NCBI GenBank assembly: GCA_013138735.1
Contig: WTCE01000018.1
Span: forward strand, 1-64,000
Reading direction: 5' to 3'
DNA length: 64,000 nucleotides
Origin: Crocinitomix sp.
GTDB taxonomy: Bacteria; Bacteroidota; Bacteroidia; Flavobacteriales_D; Crocinitomicaceae
This document shows positions 16,829 through 25,793 of this stretch, piece by piece. Position 1 is the first letter of the stretch; each line of letters opens with the position of its first letter. The translations under genes and the position numbers were made by a program. The notes under the pieces were generated by a model. That model was not told the DNA's origin. It did not search any database and was given only the letters and a program-made list of their open reading frames with translations.

Positions 16829-18106
16829 ATGAAAGAGGAATACTTGCACCATGTGTTCAAGAAAAAAATGCTGGGGAATACGTTCAATACAATTAACAAT
16901 AAAACGCTTAAAGTGCTCGATTTTGGTGAGCATAACACCAATGCTGGGCCTGATTTTTTAGATGCCAAAATCAGTTATGACGGACATGTTTGGGCTGGCC
17001 CAATTGAGTTCCATGTCAATGCTTCAGATTGGTATAAGCATAAACACCAACATGATCCGGCTTATGATAATGTGGTGGCGCACTTTGTTTACAAAAGTGA
17101 TGCTGCGGTTCAGGTGAAAGATTTTATAATTCCAACAGTTGAAATTGCTGGACAGATAGATGCGAAACATTATCAAAAGTATAAAGGTTTAATGCAGTCT
17201 ACGTCGAATATTTTATGTCGCGATCAAATCAGGCAAATAGATGAGGAGGTGATTAACAAACAATTAAATTTAAGTTTAAAAGAACGGCTTTGGCGAAAAG
17301 CACTCGTTGTGATTAAAGACATTGAGGCGAACGCAGGAAATCGAGATAAGGCATTTTTATTGGCAGTTGCGCGTGTTTTCGGTGGGCAAGTTAACCAATT
17401 GCCATTTCAAACTTTGGTAGAAAAATTGGAGGTAAAATGGCTCGCTAAACTGAATTATGATTCACTAAGGACTGAAGCGCTTATTTTTGGTATTTCTGGC
17501 TTGCTGAATTTTCAGTCAGAAGAGGATTACGTAAAGCAATTACAGACTGATTTCCTGTATCAAAAAAAAATGTTTGACATTGTAGAAATGCCATTGCAAA
17601 ATTGGAAATATTCAAGAATGCGCCCGCATAACTTTCCAGATTTGCGCCTGGCACAATTCAATGGATGGTTAAATAGTCGCCCGCTTACAAATGATTTCTT
17701 AACAGCCAATTGGGACCTAGAAAACTGGAGGGACGGCTTCAAAGTTGAACTAGATCCGTTTTGGAAGAACCATTTTAGGTTAAAAGGTCCAGCTAACAAA
17801 TTAGTAACAACCAAGCTTACGGATGGATTCATTGATTTAATTTTTATTAACGCCGTTGTACCATACATTTATGCCATTGGTTTGTGGGAAGGCAATGACG
17901 CTTATGCGCAACAAGCGCAGAAAATATTGAAACAAATAAAACCTGAAAAAAACACCATCATTAGTGAATGGAAAAAGACAGGGCTTAATGTCGCCTCAGC
18001 ATTCGAAACGCAATCCTTATTAGAGTTAAAAAAACAAGGGTGTAATCGAAAAAAATGCTTATTTTGTGCCCTTGGAAAAACGATCTTAAGCCGTACCTGT
18101 TCGTAA
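16829..18106 (+). CDS. DUF2851 family protein
   Basis: The start is set at ATG 16829 (MKEEYLHHVFKKKM), where family members normally begin. The frame is open upstream to 16676, but that part covers a terminator-like hairpin. The resulting 425 residues contain FGEHNTNAGPDFLDAKI and GPIEFHVNASDWYKHKH, the N-terminal signature of DUF2851. A C-terminal Cys pattern (CNRKKCLFCALG) resembles a metal-binding site. DUF2851 proteins are common in Bacteroidota and of unknown biochemical role; His and Asp residues in the signature suggest a metal-dependent enzyme, which is speculation. The upstream stem-loops could control expression. Confidence 0.85.
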   Translation: MKEEYLHHVFKKKMLGNTFNTINNKTLKVLDFGEHNTNAGPDFLDAKISYDGHVWAGPIEFHVNASDWYKHKHQHDPAYDNVVAHFVYKSDAAVQVKDFIIPTVEIAGQIDAKHYQKYKGLMQSTSNILCRDQIRQIDEEVINKQLNLSLKERLWRKALVVIKDIEANAGNRDKAFLLAVARVFGGQVNQLPFQTLVEKLEVKWLAKLNYDSLRTEALIFGISGLLNFQSEEDYVKQLQTDFLYQKKMFDIVEMPLQNWKYSRMRPHNFPDLRLAQFNGWLNSRPLTNDFLTANWDLENWRDGFKVELDPFWKNHFRLKGPANKLVTTKLTDGFIDLIFINAVVPYIYAIGLWEGNDAYAQQAQKILKQIKPEKNTIISEWKKTGLNVASAFETQSLLELKKQGCNRKKCLFCALGKTILSRTCS

Positions 18107-18142
18107 GGTCTTTTGGTTGAACTAAAAAGTTCGAGTTCAAGA

Positions 18143-18176
18143 TTTGTGAAGTCCAAAAGTTGTGAGTTTACTTTTG
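18143..18176 (+). promoter_or_regulatory. Promoter of the PspC-like / K+ channel operon
   Basis: TTTG (18143-18146), 22 bases, then TACTTTTG (18169-18176) matches the Bacteroidota consensus. It lies 64 bases before the PspC-like start codon. Confidence 0.65.
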
Positions 18177-18240
18177 TAAATTAGTAAATTTTGGGCAAGC
18201 GTAACGTAGAAATTGGACTTTATAGACTAACTCTTAGAAG

Positions 18241-18474
18241 ATGAATATTATTCAGAAAACAGCACTCTTTTTTGAACTCCGATCATTTGGAGTGAGTACT
18301 TGGTTTGCTCGTAAAACACGGGTTGAAGTTTCTAAAGTTCGACTCTTTTTTATATATGCATCATTTATCGGATTGGGGTCGCCAATAATTATTTACATGG
18401 TGATGGCTTTTGTATTAGAGCATAAGCACATCTTTAAATTGCAACGTCGAAGAAAATCGATTTGGGAAATCTAG
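18241..18474 (+). CDS. PspC-domain small membrane protein
   Basis: The 77-residue protein matches the PspC domain: FGVSTWFARKTRVEVSKVRLFFIYASFIGLGSPIIIYMVMAF contains the family's hydrophobic helix. PspC-type proteins sit in the inner membrane and are linked to envelope stress in other bacteria. The C-terminal tail is basic (KLQRRRKS). The K+ channel gene starts 1 base after its stop, so the two are one transcription unit. Confidence 0.85.
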   Translation: MNIIQKTALFFELRSFGVSTWFARKTRVEVSKVRLFFIYASFIGLGSPIIIYMVMAFVLEHKHIFKLQRRRKSIWEI

Positions 18475-18475
18475 A

Positions 18476-19498
18476 ATGTTACTGAATTATAAATATTTCG
18501 CCAAGGTATATTATGCCATTTTTCTATTGGCAGTCGTCGTTTTAGTAGGAACGGTTGGGTTCATGATTGTTCAAGGATGGTCAATTTTGGATTCCTTTTA
18601 CATGACAATTATTACGATTTCAACAGTTGGATTTAATGAAGTACATCCATTAACTGATGGCGGAAAATTGTTTGCTTCATTTCTAATTATAACAAGCTTC
18701 GGTACTTTTGCTTATGCCGTTTCAGCAATCACATCATACATTGTTGGTGGCGAGTATAAAGCATACTTTCAAGAATATAAAGCCTTAAAAACAGCAGAAA
18801 ATATGGAAAACCATACTATAGTTTGTGGATACGGACGTGTAGGCAAACAAGCTGCACACGATTTACGTTTCTACAAAAAATCGTTCATTATTATAGAGAG
18901 AGATACTGAGATCACAGAGGATACTCGATATAATGACGTTGATTTTATCAGGGGAGACTCAACGGAAGACCCAGTATTGCTAAAAGCGAGTATTAAAAGT
19001 GCAACTTCATTGATTACAGCATTGCCAAAAGATGCTGATAATTTGTTCGTTGTGCTATCTGCTCGTGAATTGAATCCGAAACTAAAAATTATTTCTCGCG
19101 CATCCAGTTATTCATCCATGCGTAAATTAAGAATTGCTGGCGCAGATAATGTTATTATGCCAGATACCGTTGGTGGAGCGCATATGGCTTCATTGGTTGT
19201 AAATCCTGACATTATGGAGTTCATGGATTTGATTAAAGTTTCAGGTAAAGCGGCTGTGAATTTAGAGGAAATCACATTCCGTGAATTGCCTGAAGATGTA
19301 AAATACACGACTATTGGCGATTTACAAGATCGTTCACTATCGGGTTGCAATGTAATAGGCTATCGAACGGAAGATGGAGAATACATTATTAATCCTGCTA
19401 CTGATTTGAAAATCACTCCCAATTCTAAATTATTTGTGTTAGGGAATCCTGAACAAATTAAAAAACTCAACACTATTTTCGGAATTAAAAAGTCCTAA
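18476..19498 (+). CDS. Two-helix potassium channel with cytoplasmic TrkA-N (RCK) domain
   Basis: The 340-residue protein has a first membrane helix (about 10-32), a pore loop with TISTVGFNEVHPL (about 57-69) and a second helix (about 75-100). An RCK/TrkA-N Rossmann domain follows (HTIVCGYGRVGKQAAHDL, about 117-134) and then a TrkA-C-like tail. The selectivity filter reads TVGFN rather than the textbook TVGYG. It probably conducts K+ or another monovalent cation across the inner membrane under nucleotide or ligand control. It is co-transcribed with the PspC-like gene and followed 13 bases later by an RmlD-like gene. Confidence 0.9.
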   Translation: MLLNYKYFAKVYYAIFLLAVVVLVGTVGFMIVQGWSILDSFYMTIITISTVGFNEVHPLTDGGKLFASFLIITSFGTFAYAVSAITSYIVGGEYKAYFQEYKALKTAENMENHTIVCGYGRVGKQAAHDLRFYKKSFIIIERDTEITEDTRYNDVDFIRGDSTEDPVLLKASIKSATSLITALPKDADNLFVVLSARELNPKLKIISRASSYSSMRKLRIAGADNVIMPDTVGGAHMASLVVNPDIMEFMDLIKVSGKAAVNLEEITFRELPEDVKYTTIGDLQDRSLSGCNVIGYRTEDGEYIINPATDLKITPNSKLFVLGNPEQIKKLNTIFGIKKS

Positions 19499-19511
19499 AA
19501 AAAATTAATAC

Positions 19512-20399
19512 ATGATTATTCTCGTTACTGGTTCAAATGGACTTTTAGGACAAAAAATTGTTGGGCAATTATTAAAATCCAATATTCAGTTCATTGCCAC
19601 TTCGCTTGGTGAGAATAGAAATTCTGCATGTCCTGCAATTAATTATCAATCGCTCGATATTACCAATGAGGAAGCCGTTATCACAATTTTTGATGAAGTA
19701 AAACCGACAATTGTAATTAACACGGCCGCTATGACAAACGTTGATGCTTGCGAGGAGGATGAGGATAATTGTAGAAAAATTAATGTACACGGTGTCGGCT
19801 TGTTATTTGCTGCATGTAAACAATCGGATGCGCATTTTATTCACTTGTCGACCGATTTTGTTTTTGATGGTGAGGCAGGTCCTTATCGTGAAATGGATAG
19901 ACGAAATCCATTGAGTATTTACGCAAAATCTAAGGTAGATTCTGAAAATCTATTGATTAGGAGTGCTTATAAAAATTGGGCCATACTTAGAACCATAATT
20001 GTTTTTGGTGAAGGGGAGAACTTAAGTCGTTCAAACATTGTGTTGTGGGCAAAGTCTGCTTTAAAAAAGGGAGATCCACTAACCATTGTTAACGATCAAT
20101 TTAGAGCCCCTACTTGGGCAGATGACTTAGCGTGGGCATGCATTCAAACCGCTAAAATAAAGGCTAACGGAATACTACATATTTCAGGTCCAGAAACTAT
20201 ATCAATTTATGAATTAGTCATTCGAGTTGGTAAATTTTATGGATTGAATACGAGTATTATTCAGCCCATTAGCTCACAAACCTTAAATCAAAAGGCAAAA
20301 CGTCCAGCTAGAACTGGATTTGTGCTGAAAAGGGCAAAATCAACTTTGGGTTACGAACCTATGTCTTTGGAGCAAAGCTTGGCGCTAATCAAGAATTGA
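19512..20399 (+). CDS. RmlD-like dTDP-4-dehydrorhamnose reductase family protein
   Basis: The 295-residue short-chain dehydrogenase has the NAD(P)-binding motif VTGSNGLLGQKIV at the N-terminus and NTAAMTNVDACEED. The catalytic Tyr-Lys pair is in YAKSKVDSE (about 137-145), and RTIIVFGEG follows. In the RmlD subfamily these enzymes reduce dTDP-4-keto-rhamnose for surface polysaccharide. No other rhamnose genes are near, so the exact sugar nucleotide is uncertain. The gene follows the channel gene closely and may share its transcript. Confidence 0.85.
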   Translation: MIILVTGSNGLLGQKIVGQLLKSNIQFIATSLGENRNSACPAINYQSLDITNEEAVITIFDEVKPTIVINTAAMTNVDACEEDEDNCRKINVHGVGLLFAACKQSDAHFIHLSTDFVFDGEAGPYREMDRRNPLSIYAKSKVDSENLLIRSAYKNWAILRTIIVFGEGENLSRSNIVLWAKSALKKGDPLTIVNDQFRAPTWADDLAWACIQTAKIKANGILHISGPETISIYELVIRVGKFYGLNTSIIQPISSQTLNQKAKRPARTGFVLKRAKSTLGYEPMSLEQSLALIKN

Positions 20400-20423
20400 G
20401 TCCGACAAATTTTTTTATATTTG
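20396..20423 (+). promoter_or_regulatory. Promoter of the alanine:cation symporter gene
   Basis: TTG (20396-20398, overlapping the stop of the preceding gene), 17 bases, then TATATTTG (20416-20423) is a good Bacteroidota promoter match. Confidence 0.6.
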
Positions 20424-20467
20424 TTAAAAGTCGATAAGACTTAGCCACAAAACACTAAAACCATCTA

Positions 20468-22429
20468 ATGAAAAAGCTGTTATTATTATTGTTTGCATTT
20501 GTTCCGTTTATTAATTATGCGGCAGAGCAAGGAATTGACGAAAAGATTGATAAGGTATTCGGAGATGCAACAGGTTGGTTTGTTTCAAGTATATTTTATG
20601 CTATTCCATTTACAGAAAATATTCAGGTTCCTTGGGTGCTTATCGTGTTAATTGGTGGCGCAATCTTCTTTACACTTTATTTTAAACTCATCAACTTTAC
20701 CGGGTTTAAAACAGCTATACAAATTGTTCGTGGTAAATATGACGATATTGAGTCGGGTGGTGATGACCATGTTGAAGCGTCCGAAGCGGTGTTTACTGTA
20801 GATGGAGACAATCCTGACACCATTCGTGTAGAGCAAGATGCTGATCATCATGGCGAAGTATCACACTTTCAAGCTTTGACAGCGGCCTTGTCAGCAACGG
20901 TTGGTTTAGGTAATATTGCTGGGGTTGCGGTAGCCTTATCAATCGGTGGACCTGGAGCAACTTTTTGGATGATTGTGGCAGGTTTTATTGGTATGGCTTC
21001 AAAATTTACCGAATGTACCTTAGGTGTTAAGTATCGCGAGATAGATGAAAACGGGAAAGTCTTTGGTGGACCAATGTACTACCTTAAAAAAGGTTTGCGA
21101 GATAGAGGAATGGCTAAATTAGGTAAAGCTTTAGCAATCATCTTTGCCATAATGTGTATCGGAGGATCTTTTGGTGGTGGAAATATGTTTCAATCAAATC
21201 AGGCCTTCGCCATGTTAGAATCTTATGGTTCTACAAAAGGTGCAGATATTGAAAATTTTGATGAAACTGTTGGTGACCAAGTTAAATATCAATATTTTGT
21301 TACCAATGATGCGCTTGTTTCTAAGGTAGGCGAAGATTCAGTTTTTATGTCGGTTGGTGGTGAAAATTTGGCAATGACCAAAACTGATTTTATTAAAGAT
21401 TCTATTGTGTTAGCCTCTGGTGTAGCGCCAACAAAAGATACAGATTTTGGTTTGTTAGCGGGAACAACAGTTTCCTACTCTACACCTGAATCAACGGTCT
21501 CTGTTGTTGAGTCAGTCAATAATGGTCAGATGGTTTTGAAAGATGGTGAAGGCACCATGACAATTACAGAAGCACAATTCAAAACTAGTGGTGTAGTGTC
21601 ACCATTAACTGGAAGTGGTTGGATTTTTGGTCTAATCATGGCGGTATTAGTAGGGATTGTTATTATTGGTGGAATTAAAAAAATCGCGAAAGTAACAGAC
21701 AAAATTGTTCCGTTTATGGTGGTAATTTATGTCGGTGCTGCATTAGTAATTCTTGGAATGAAGTTCGACCAAATCCCGAATGCATTTAGCCAAATATTTA
21801 ACGGGGCATTTACTGGTTTAGGTATTGCAGGTGGAGCGTTCGGTGTTTTAATTCAAGGTTTTAGAAGAGCTGCTTTTTCAAATGAAGCTGGTATTGGGTC
21901 TGCCTCAATAGCTCACTCTGCTGTAAAAACAAAATATGCGGCTAGTGAGGGATTAGTTGCATTATTAGAACCGTTTATTGATACAGTAATTGTTTGTACA
22001 ATGACAGCATTGGTTTTAATCGTAACCAACGGTGATGGCTCAATTATGACTTACGGGCAAGAGGTGAAACAAGGGGTTGAAGTAACATCTGCAGCATTTG
22101 GTTCTGTCATAAGTTTCTTCCCGCTCATTTTAACTATCGCAGTTATTCTCTTTGCATTTTCTACTATGATTTCTTGGTCCTATTACGGCTATCAAGCTTG
22201 GACATTCTTGTTCGGACGAAGTAAAAATGTGGAGTATGCTTATAAAGGCTTGTTCTGTTTATTTGTTATTGTTGGGGCGGCTTCGCAATTAGGCTCAGTT
22301 ATTGATTTCTCAGACGCAATGATTTTCGCCATGCTAGTGCCTAACATGATTGGTTTATTCTTCCTCGCACCAAAAGCAAAAGAAGAGTTGGTTAGATTTA
22401 TGAAGCGTATTAAACAACCAAAGGCCTAA
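20468..22429 (+). CDS. Alanine/glycine:cation symporter with a large soluble insertion
   Basis: This is an AgcS (SSS-unrelated, Na+/H+:alanine) symporter. SATVGLGNIAGVAVALSIGGPGATFWM and FRRAAFSNEAGIGSASIAHSA are the family signatures. The 653 residues exceed the usual 450-550. The N-terminus is an apparent signal peptide (MKKLLLLLFAFVPFINYAAEQ), and a polar insert rich in Asp, Ser and Val occupies about residues 250-382. The insert falls between the GGGNMFQSNQA block and SGWIFGLIMAVLVGIVIIGG, so it sits in a loop, probably periplasmic. It imports small amino acids; the role of the insert is unknown. Confidence 0.92.
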   Translation: MKKLLLLLFAFVPFINYAAEQGIDEKIDKVFGDATGWFVSSIFYAIPFTENIQVPWVLIVLIGGAIFFTLYFKLINFTGFKTAIQIVRGKYDDIESGGDDHVEASEAVFTVDGDNPDTIRVEQDADHHGEVSHFQALTAALSATVGLGNIAGVAVALSIGGPGATFWMIVAGFIGMASKFTECTLGVKYREIDENGKVFGGPMYYLKKGLRDRGMAKLGKALAIIFAIMCIGGSFGGGNMFQSNQAFAMLESYGSTKGADIENFDETVGDQVKYQYFVTNDALVSKVGEDSVFMSVGGENLAMTKTDFIKDSIVLASGVAPTKDTDFGLLAGTTVSYSTPESTVSVVESVNNGQMVLKDGEGTMTITEAQFKTSGVVSPLTGSGWIFGLIMAVLVGIVIIGGIKKIAKVTDKIVPFMVVIYVGAALVILGMKFDQIPNAFSQIFNGAFTGLGIAGGAFGVLIQGFRRAAFSNEAGIGSASIAHSAVKTKYAASEGLVALLEPFIDTVIVCTMTALVLIVTNGDGSIMTYGQEVKQGVEVTSAAFGSVISFFPLILTIAVILFAFSTMISWSYYGYQAWTFLFGRSKNVEYAYKGLFCLFVIVGAASQLGSVIDFSDAMIFAMLVPNMIGLFFLAPKAKEELVRFMKRIKQPKA

Positions 22430-22431
22430 AT

Positions 22432-23307
22432 TTGAAACCATATTTCAATTTTAATCGGAAAGAAAAGATTGGTGTGGTAGCTTTGTCCACACTCATTCTT
22501 TTATTAACCGTTGTTTTGAATGTGGGGTATACAACTTATGTTCCAGATCCTTTTGATGTAGATGAATCTAAACTCGAATTTTTAGTCTTGGATAATTCTA
22601 ATCAAGATGATCAAGATCGACAAAATCCCGATTCGCATTTTGATAAAAACGAAAACAAAGTTGTCATAACGGATTTTGATCCCAATACAATTGATTTGGA
22701 AAAATGGATCGAATTTGGATTTTCAGAAAAACAAGCGGCATCCATTATTAAATACAGAGAGAGCTACGGACCGTTTAAGAAGAAAGAGGATATAAAAAAG
22801 CTATACGTAGTAAGTGATGAAAAATATGCTGAATTAGAACCGTATATCATAATCCAAAAGGTTGAAAAACAAGAAAAGTTCACGCCTGATTATCCCATTA
22901 TCGAAGCAACACAATTAGTTACTATTGTAGAATTAAATTCGGCAAGCAAAGAAGAGCTAATCTCAATTCAAGGCATTGGAGAGTATTTTGCTGACCGTAT
23001 CATAAACTATCGATCTAAACTAGGCGGTTTTGTTGATTTTGAGCAAATTCAAGAAATGTCAATCCGTGATGAAGCTAAAGCGGCCATTTTAGAATTAACA
23101 AAGATTGATGCCTCCAAGGTCCAAAAAACAAACATTAATACAGCAACAAAGGATGAATTGAGAAGTGTACCATATTCCAACTGGCTAACCGTAGCCACAA
23201 TTCTAAAATATCGCGATACGGAACAAATTACCAACCTTGACTTTTTAACCGAAACCGAAATTTCACTACAAGACAAAGCAAAATTTCAATTTTATATTGA
23301 ATTTTAA
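22432..23307 (+). CDS. Helix-hairpin-helix (ComEA-type) membrane-anchored protein
   Basis: The gene starts with TTG at 22432, 2 bases after the symporter stop. The 291-residue product has one N-terminal membrane helix (about 11-32: IGVVALSTLILLLTVVLNVGY). Three helix-hairpin-helix-like units follow: EFGFSEKQAASIIKYRESYGPF, ELISIQGIGEYFADRIINYR and NINTATKDELRSVPY. ComEA-type HhH domains bind DNA during uptake in competent bacteria, and related ones occur in many Bacteroidota proteins. With the anchor, the HhH part would face the periplasm. DNA binding is inferred from the family. Confidence 0.85.
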   Translation: MKPYFNFNRKEKIGVVALSTLILLLTVVLNVGYTTYVPDPFDVDESKLEFLVLDNSNQDDQDRQNPDSHFDKNENKVVITDFDPNTIDLEKWIEFGFSEKQAASIIKYRESYGPFKKKEDIKKLYVVSDEKYAELEPYIIIQKVEKQEKFTPDYPIIEATQLVTIVELNSASKEELISIQGIGEYFADRIINYRSKLGGFVDFEQIQEMSIRDEAKAAILELTKIDASKVQKTNINTATKDELRSVPYSNWLTVATILKYRDTEQITNLDFLTETEISLQDKAKFQFYIEF

Positions 23308-23430
23308 ATTTCGTTTGCTTGTTTAATACTATACGATTCGCTTGATTATTCCGTTCATGAAATATTTTTAATTTACGGTATCAAACCTTCGGTTTAATAT
23401 TACTAACTTTACGTTCGCTAATTACGAGAT

Positions 23431-24570
23431 ATGATTATAAAAGAAAACGAAAGCCAAAAAATGATCCAGCAAATGGTGCGTGATTTTTCTGAAAAAGAAA
23501 TCCGACCTAAAATGATGGAATGGGATGAAGCGCAAATTTTTCCAGTGGAGTTATTCAAGAAATTGGGTCACCTAGGATTAATGGGTGTGCTAGTGCCGCA
23601 AGAGTATGGTGGAAGTGGATTAGGCTATTTTGAGTACATCACGGTTGTGTCAGAAATTGCACAAGTATGTGGTTCAATTGGTTTATCTGTGGCAGCACAT
23701 AATTCATTGTGTACTGGGCATATTTTATATCATGGTTCAGAAGAACAAAAAAAGAAATACCTACCCAAATTAGCTACGGCTGAGTTTATTGGTGCTTGGG
23801 GCTTAACTGAAACAGGAACAGGATCAGACGCTGGAGGAATGGCAACAACTGCTGTAAAGGATGGAGACCATTATGTAATTAATGGTTCAAAAAACTTTAT
23901 AACGCATGCAATTTCTGGAGACGTTGCCGTTGTTATTGTTCGTACAGGCGAAAAAGGAGATTCTCATGGAATGAGTGCTTTTATTATTGAAAAAGGCACC
24001 CCTGGATTTATGGCTGGGAAAAAGGAAAATAAATTGGGAATGCGTGCTTCTGAAACTGCGGAGTTAATTTTTAACAATTGTAGAGTTCATGAAGATCAAT
24101 TAATTGGAAAAGAAGGCGACGGATTCATTCAAGCAATGAAAGTGCTTGATGGTGGCAGAATTTCAATTGGAGCATTGGGCTTAGGAATTGCAAAAGGAGC
24201 TTTTAAAGCAGCTGTCAAGTATTCTAAAGAGCGCGAGCAGTTTGGTAAACCAATTTCTAAATTTCAAGGCATTGCTTTCAAATTGGCCGAAATGGGAACT
24301 AAGATTAAGGCGGCTGAACTTTTATTGTTAGAAGCAGCTGATAAAAAGAATAAGCACGAGCAAATGACAATGGAAGGAGCAATGGCCAAATATTATACTT
24401 CTGAAGTCGCTGTTGAAGTGTCTGTAGAAGCCGTGCAAATATTCGGTGGATATGGTTATACGAAAGACTTTCCGGTTGAAAAATTCTTCCGCGATTCTAA
24501 ATTATGTACCATTGGCGAAGGCACCTCTGAAATACAAAAAATGGTTATTTCTAGAGAAATTTTAAAATAG
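23431..24570 (+). CDS. Acyl-CoA dehydrogenase
   Basis: The 379-residue flavoprotein has the family blocks GAWGLTETGTGSDAGGMATTA (FAD/substrate binding), QIFGGYGYTKDFPVEKFFRD and IGEGTSEIQKMVISR. The Glu in the last block is the position of the catalytic base in short/medium-chain enzymes. It oxidises acyl-CoA to trans-2-enoyl-CoA in fatty-acid or branched-chain amino-acid breakdown. Length is typical of short-chain-specific (butyryl-CoA type) members. It stands alone, and the next gene, rpsU, has its own promoter. Confidence 0.95.
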   Translation: MIIKENESQKMIQQMVRDFSEKEIRPKMMEWDEAQIFPVELFKKLGHLGLMGVLVPQEYGGSGLGYFEYITVVSEIAQVCGSIGLSVAAHNSLCTGHILYHGSEEQKKKYLPKLATAEFIGAWGLTETGTGSDAGGMATTAVKDGDHYVINGSKNFITHAISGDVAVVIVRTGEKGDSHGMSAFIIEKGTPGFMAGKKENKLGMRASETAELIFNNCRVHEDQLIGKEGDGFIQAMKVLDGGRISIGALGLGIAKGAFKAAVKYSKEREQFGKPISKFQGIAFKLAEMGTKIKAAELLLLEAADKKNKHEQMTMEGAMAKYYTSEVAVEVSVEAVQIFGGYGYTKDFPVEKFFRDSKLCTIGEGTSEIQKMVISREILK

Positions 24571-24571
24571 A

Positions 24572-24602
24572 TTTGTTAAAAAGTTTTTTTGCGCTATCTT
24601 TG
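24572..24602 (+). promoter_or_regulatory. Strong consensus promoter of rpsU
   Basis: TTTG (24572-24575), 19 bases including a T-run, then TATCTTTG (24595-24602) is the best Bacteroidota promoter match in the window. The ATG of rpsU is 33 bases further on. Confidence 0.85.
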
Positions 24603-24635
24603 CGCCCCTGATAAGATTATAATTAAACGAAAGAT

Positions 24636-24827
24636 ATGTTAATAATACCATTAAAAGAAGGCGAAAACATTGAGAGAGCACTCAAAAAGTATAAGAAGAA
24701 ATTTGAGCGTACTGGAATGTTAAAAGACCTTAGAGCAAGACAACATTTTACTAAGCCATCTGTTTTGAACAGACAAATGAAATTGAAAGCCGCTTATGTA
24801 GAAGGCTTGAGAAGAGAAGAAATGTAA
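24636..24827 (+). CDS. rpsU: 30S ribosomal protein bS21
   Basis: The 63-residue basic protein matches bS21: MLIIPLKEGENIERALKKYKKKFERTG, with the conserved ALKKYKKKF helix. In Bacteroidota bS21 takes part in sequestering the anti-SD end of 16S rRNA, in line with the SD-less starts in this window (known from the phylum, not shown here). It has its own strong promoter and a strong terminator 25 bases after the stop. Confidence 0.97.
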   Translation: MLIIPLKEGENIERALKKYKKKFERTGMLKDLRARQHFTKPSVLNRQMKLKAAYVEGLRREEM

Positions 24828-24852
24828 GAAACTTTTTCTTAAAAAATACGTT

Positions 24853-24884
24853 AAAGAGTATAGAGCAATCTATACTCTTTTTTT
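24853..24884 (+). terminator. Intrinsic terminator of rpsU, abutting the xer start codon
   Basis: AAAGAGTATAGA (24853-24864), loop GCAA, TCTATACTCTTT (24869-24880) and a T-run to 24884 form a perfect 12-bp intrinsic terminator. The ATG of the recombinase gene begins at 24885, the very next base. Confidence 0.9.
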
Positions 24885-25766
24885 ATGTCCTATACCGAAG
24901 ATTTTAAAAACTACCTGATTCATGAGCGGCGCTATTCGCAGCACACAGTCTTGGCGTATTTAAAAGATTTGGAGCAGTTCTGTTTACTGCTGGACTTAGA
25001 GTCCGACATGACAGTAAAAGAAGTGAATCATAAAATGATGCGCTATTACCTTGTTGGGCTTGTCGATTTAGGTTTGGAGAATTCTTCCGTTAATCGCAAA
25101 ATCTCTACTGTTAAGACATTTTTTAAGTTTTTGAGACAGCAAGGGGAGATAGAAGTAAACCCGGCAATCAAAATTCAAAGCTTAAAACAAAAAAAAGCAC
25201 TACCGCAATTTGTGCCAGAAAAGCAATTATGGTCTTCTGAAATATTTGATGAAGAAAAAGAAGGGCATGATCGCGCATTAGTTGAATTAATTCTAGAACT
25301 TTTTTATCAAACCGGTATTCGTTTGAGTGAATTGATAAATCTAAAAGAACAAAACGTCAGTCACAGTCAAATTAAGGTTTTAGGGAAAAGAAATAAGGAG
25401 CGGATTATTCCTATTGCAAGTAAATTGTTTGATTTGATTCATGATTTCAGAAACATTAAGGATGAAAGTGGCCTGAAGTCCGAATTTCTAATGATTTCGA
25501 AGAACGGAAAAAAACTCTCACCAAAGTTTGTTTATAGTAAAGTAAATCACTATCTTGGAAAGGCTACGAATTTGAGTAAAAAGAGTCCGCATGTTTTGCG
25601 ACACACCTTTGCTACTCATATGTTAAACAATGGAGCCTCATTGGAGTCCATCAAAAAACTATTGGGTCATACAGATTTGTCTTCAACGCAGATTTATACG
25701 CACAATTCGTTTAAGCAAATTAAAACCATTTACGAACAATCGCATCCTCGTGGTGCGGATCGGTAG
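24885..25766 (+). CDS. xerC: Tyrosine recombinase, XerC-like
   Basis: The 293-residue protein has an N-terminal SAM-like DNA-binding domain (about 1-95) and the catalytic domain. The full catalytic set is visible: R146 (TGIRLSEL), K168, H236-x-x-R239 (HVLRHTF), H262 (LLGHTDL) and nucleophile Y271 (QIYTH). Xer recombinases resolve chromosome dimers at dif. Its place between rpsU and the hibernation factor is a recurrent order in Bacteroidota, as I recall, and no attachment sites are seen, so a housekeeping role is more likely than an integrase role. Its ATG directly follows the rpsU terminator, so expression probably depends on read-through. Confidence 0.92.
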   Translation: MSYTEDFKNYLIHERRYSQHTVLAYLKDLEQFCLLLDLESDMTVKEVNHKMMRYYLVGLVDLGLENSSVNRKISTVKTFFKFLRQQGEIEVNPAIKIQSLKQKKALPQFVPEKQLWSSEIFDEEKEGHDRALVELILELFYQTGIRLSELINLKEQNVSHSQIKVLGKRNKERIIPIASKLFDLIHDFRNIKDESGLKSEFLMISKNGKKLSPKFVYSKVNHYLGKATNLSKKSPHVLRHTFATHMLNNGASLESIKKLLGHTDLSSTQIYTHNSFKQIKTIYEQSHPRGADR

Positions 25767-25793
25767 TCTTACCGATAAAAACCTTTAAGAAAT

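Noticed and set aside
24885-25766. Xer-type recombinase as marker of an integrated element
   Set aside because: It is flanked by rpsU and hpf, has all XerC residues, and no direct-repeat ends or cargo are visible.
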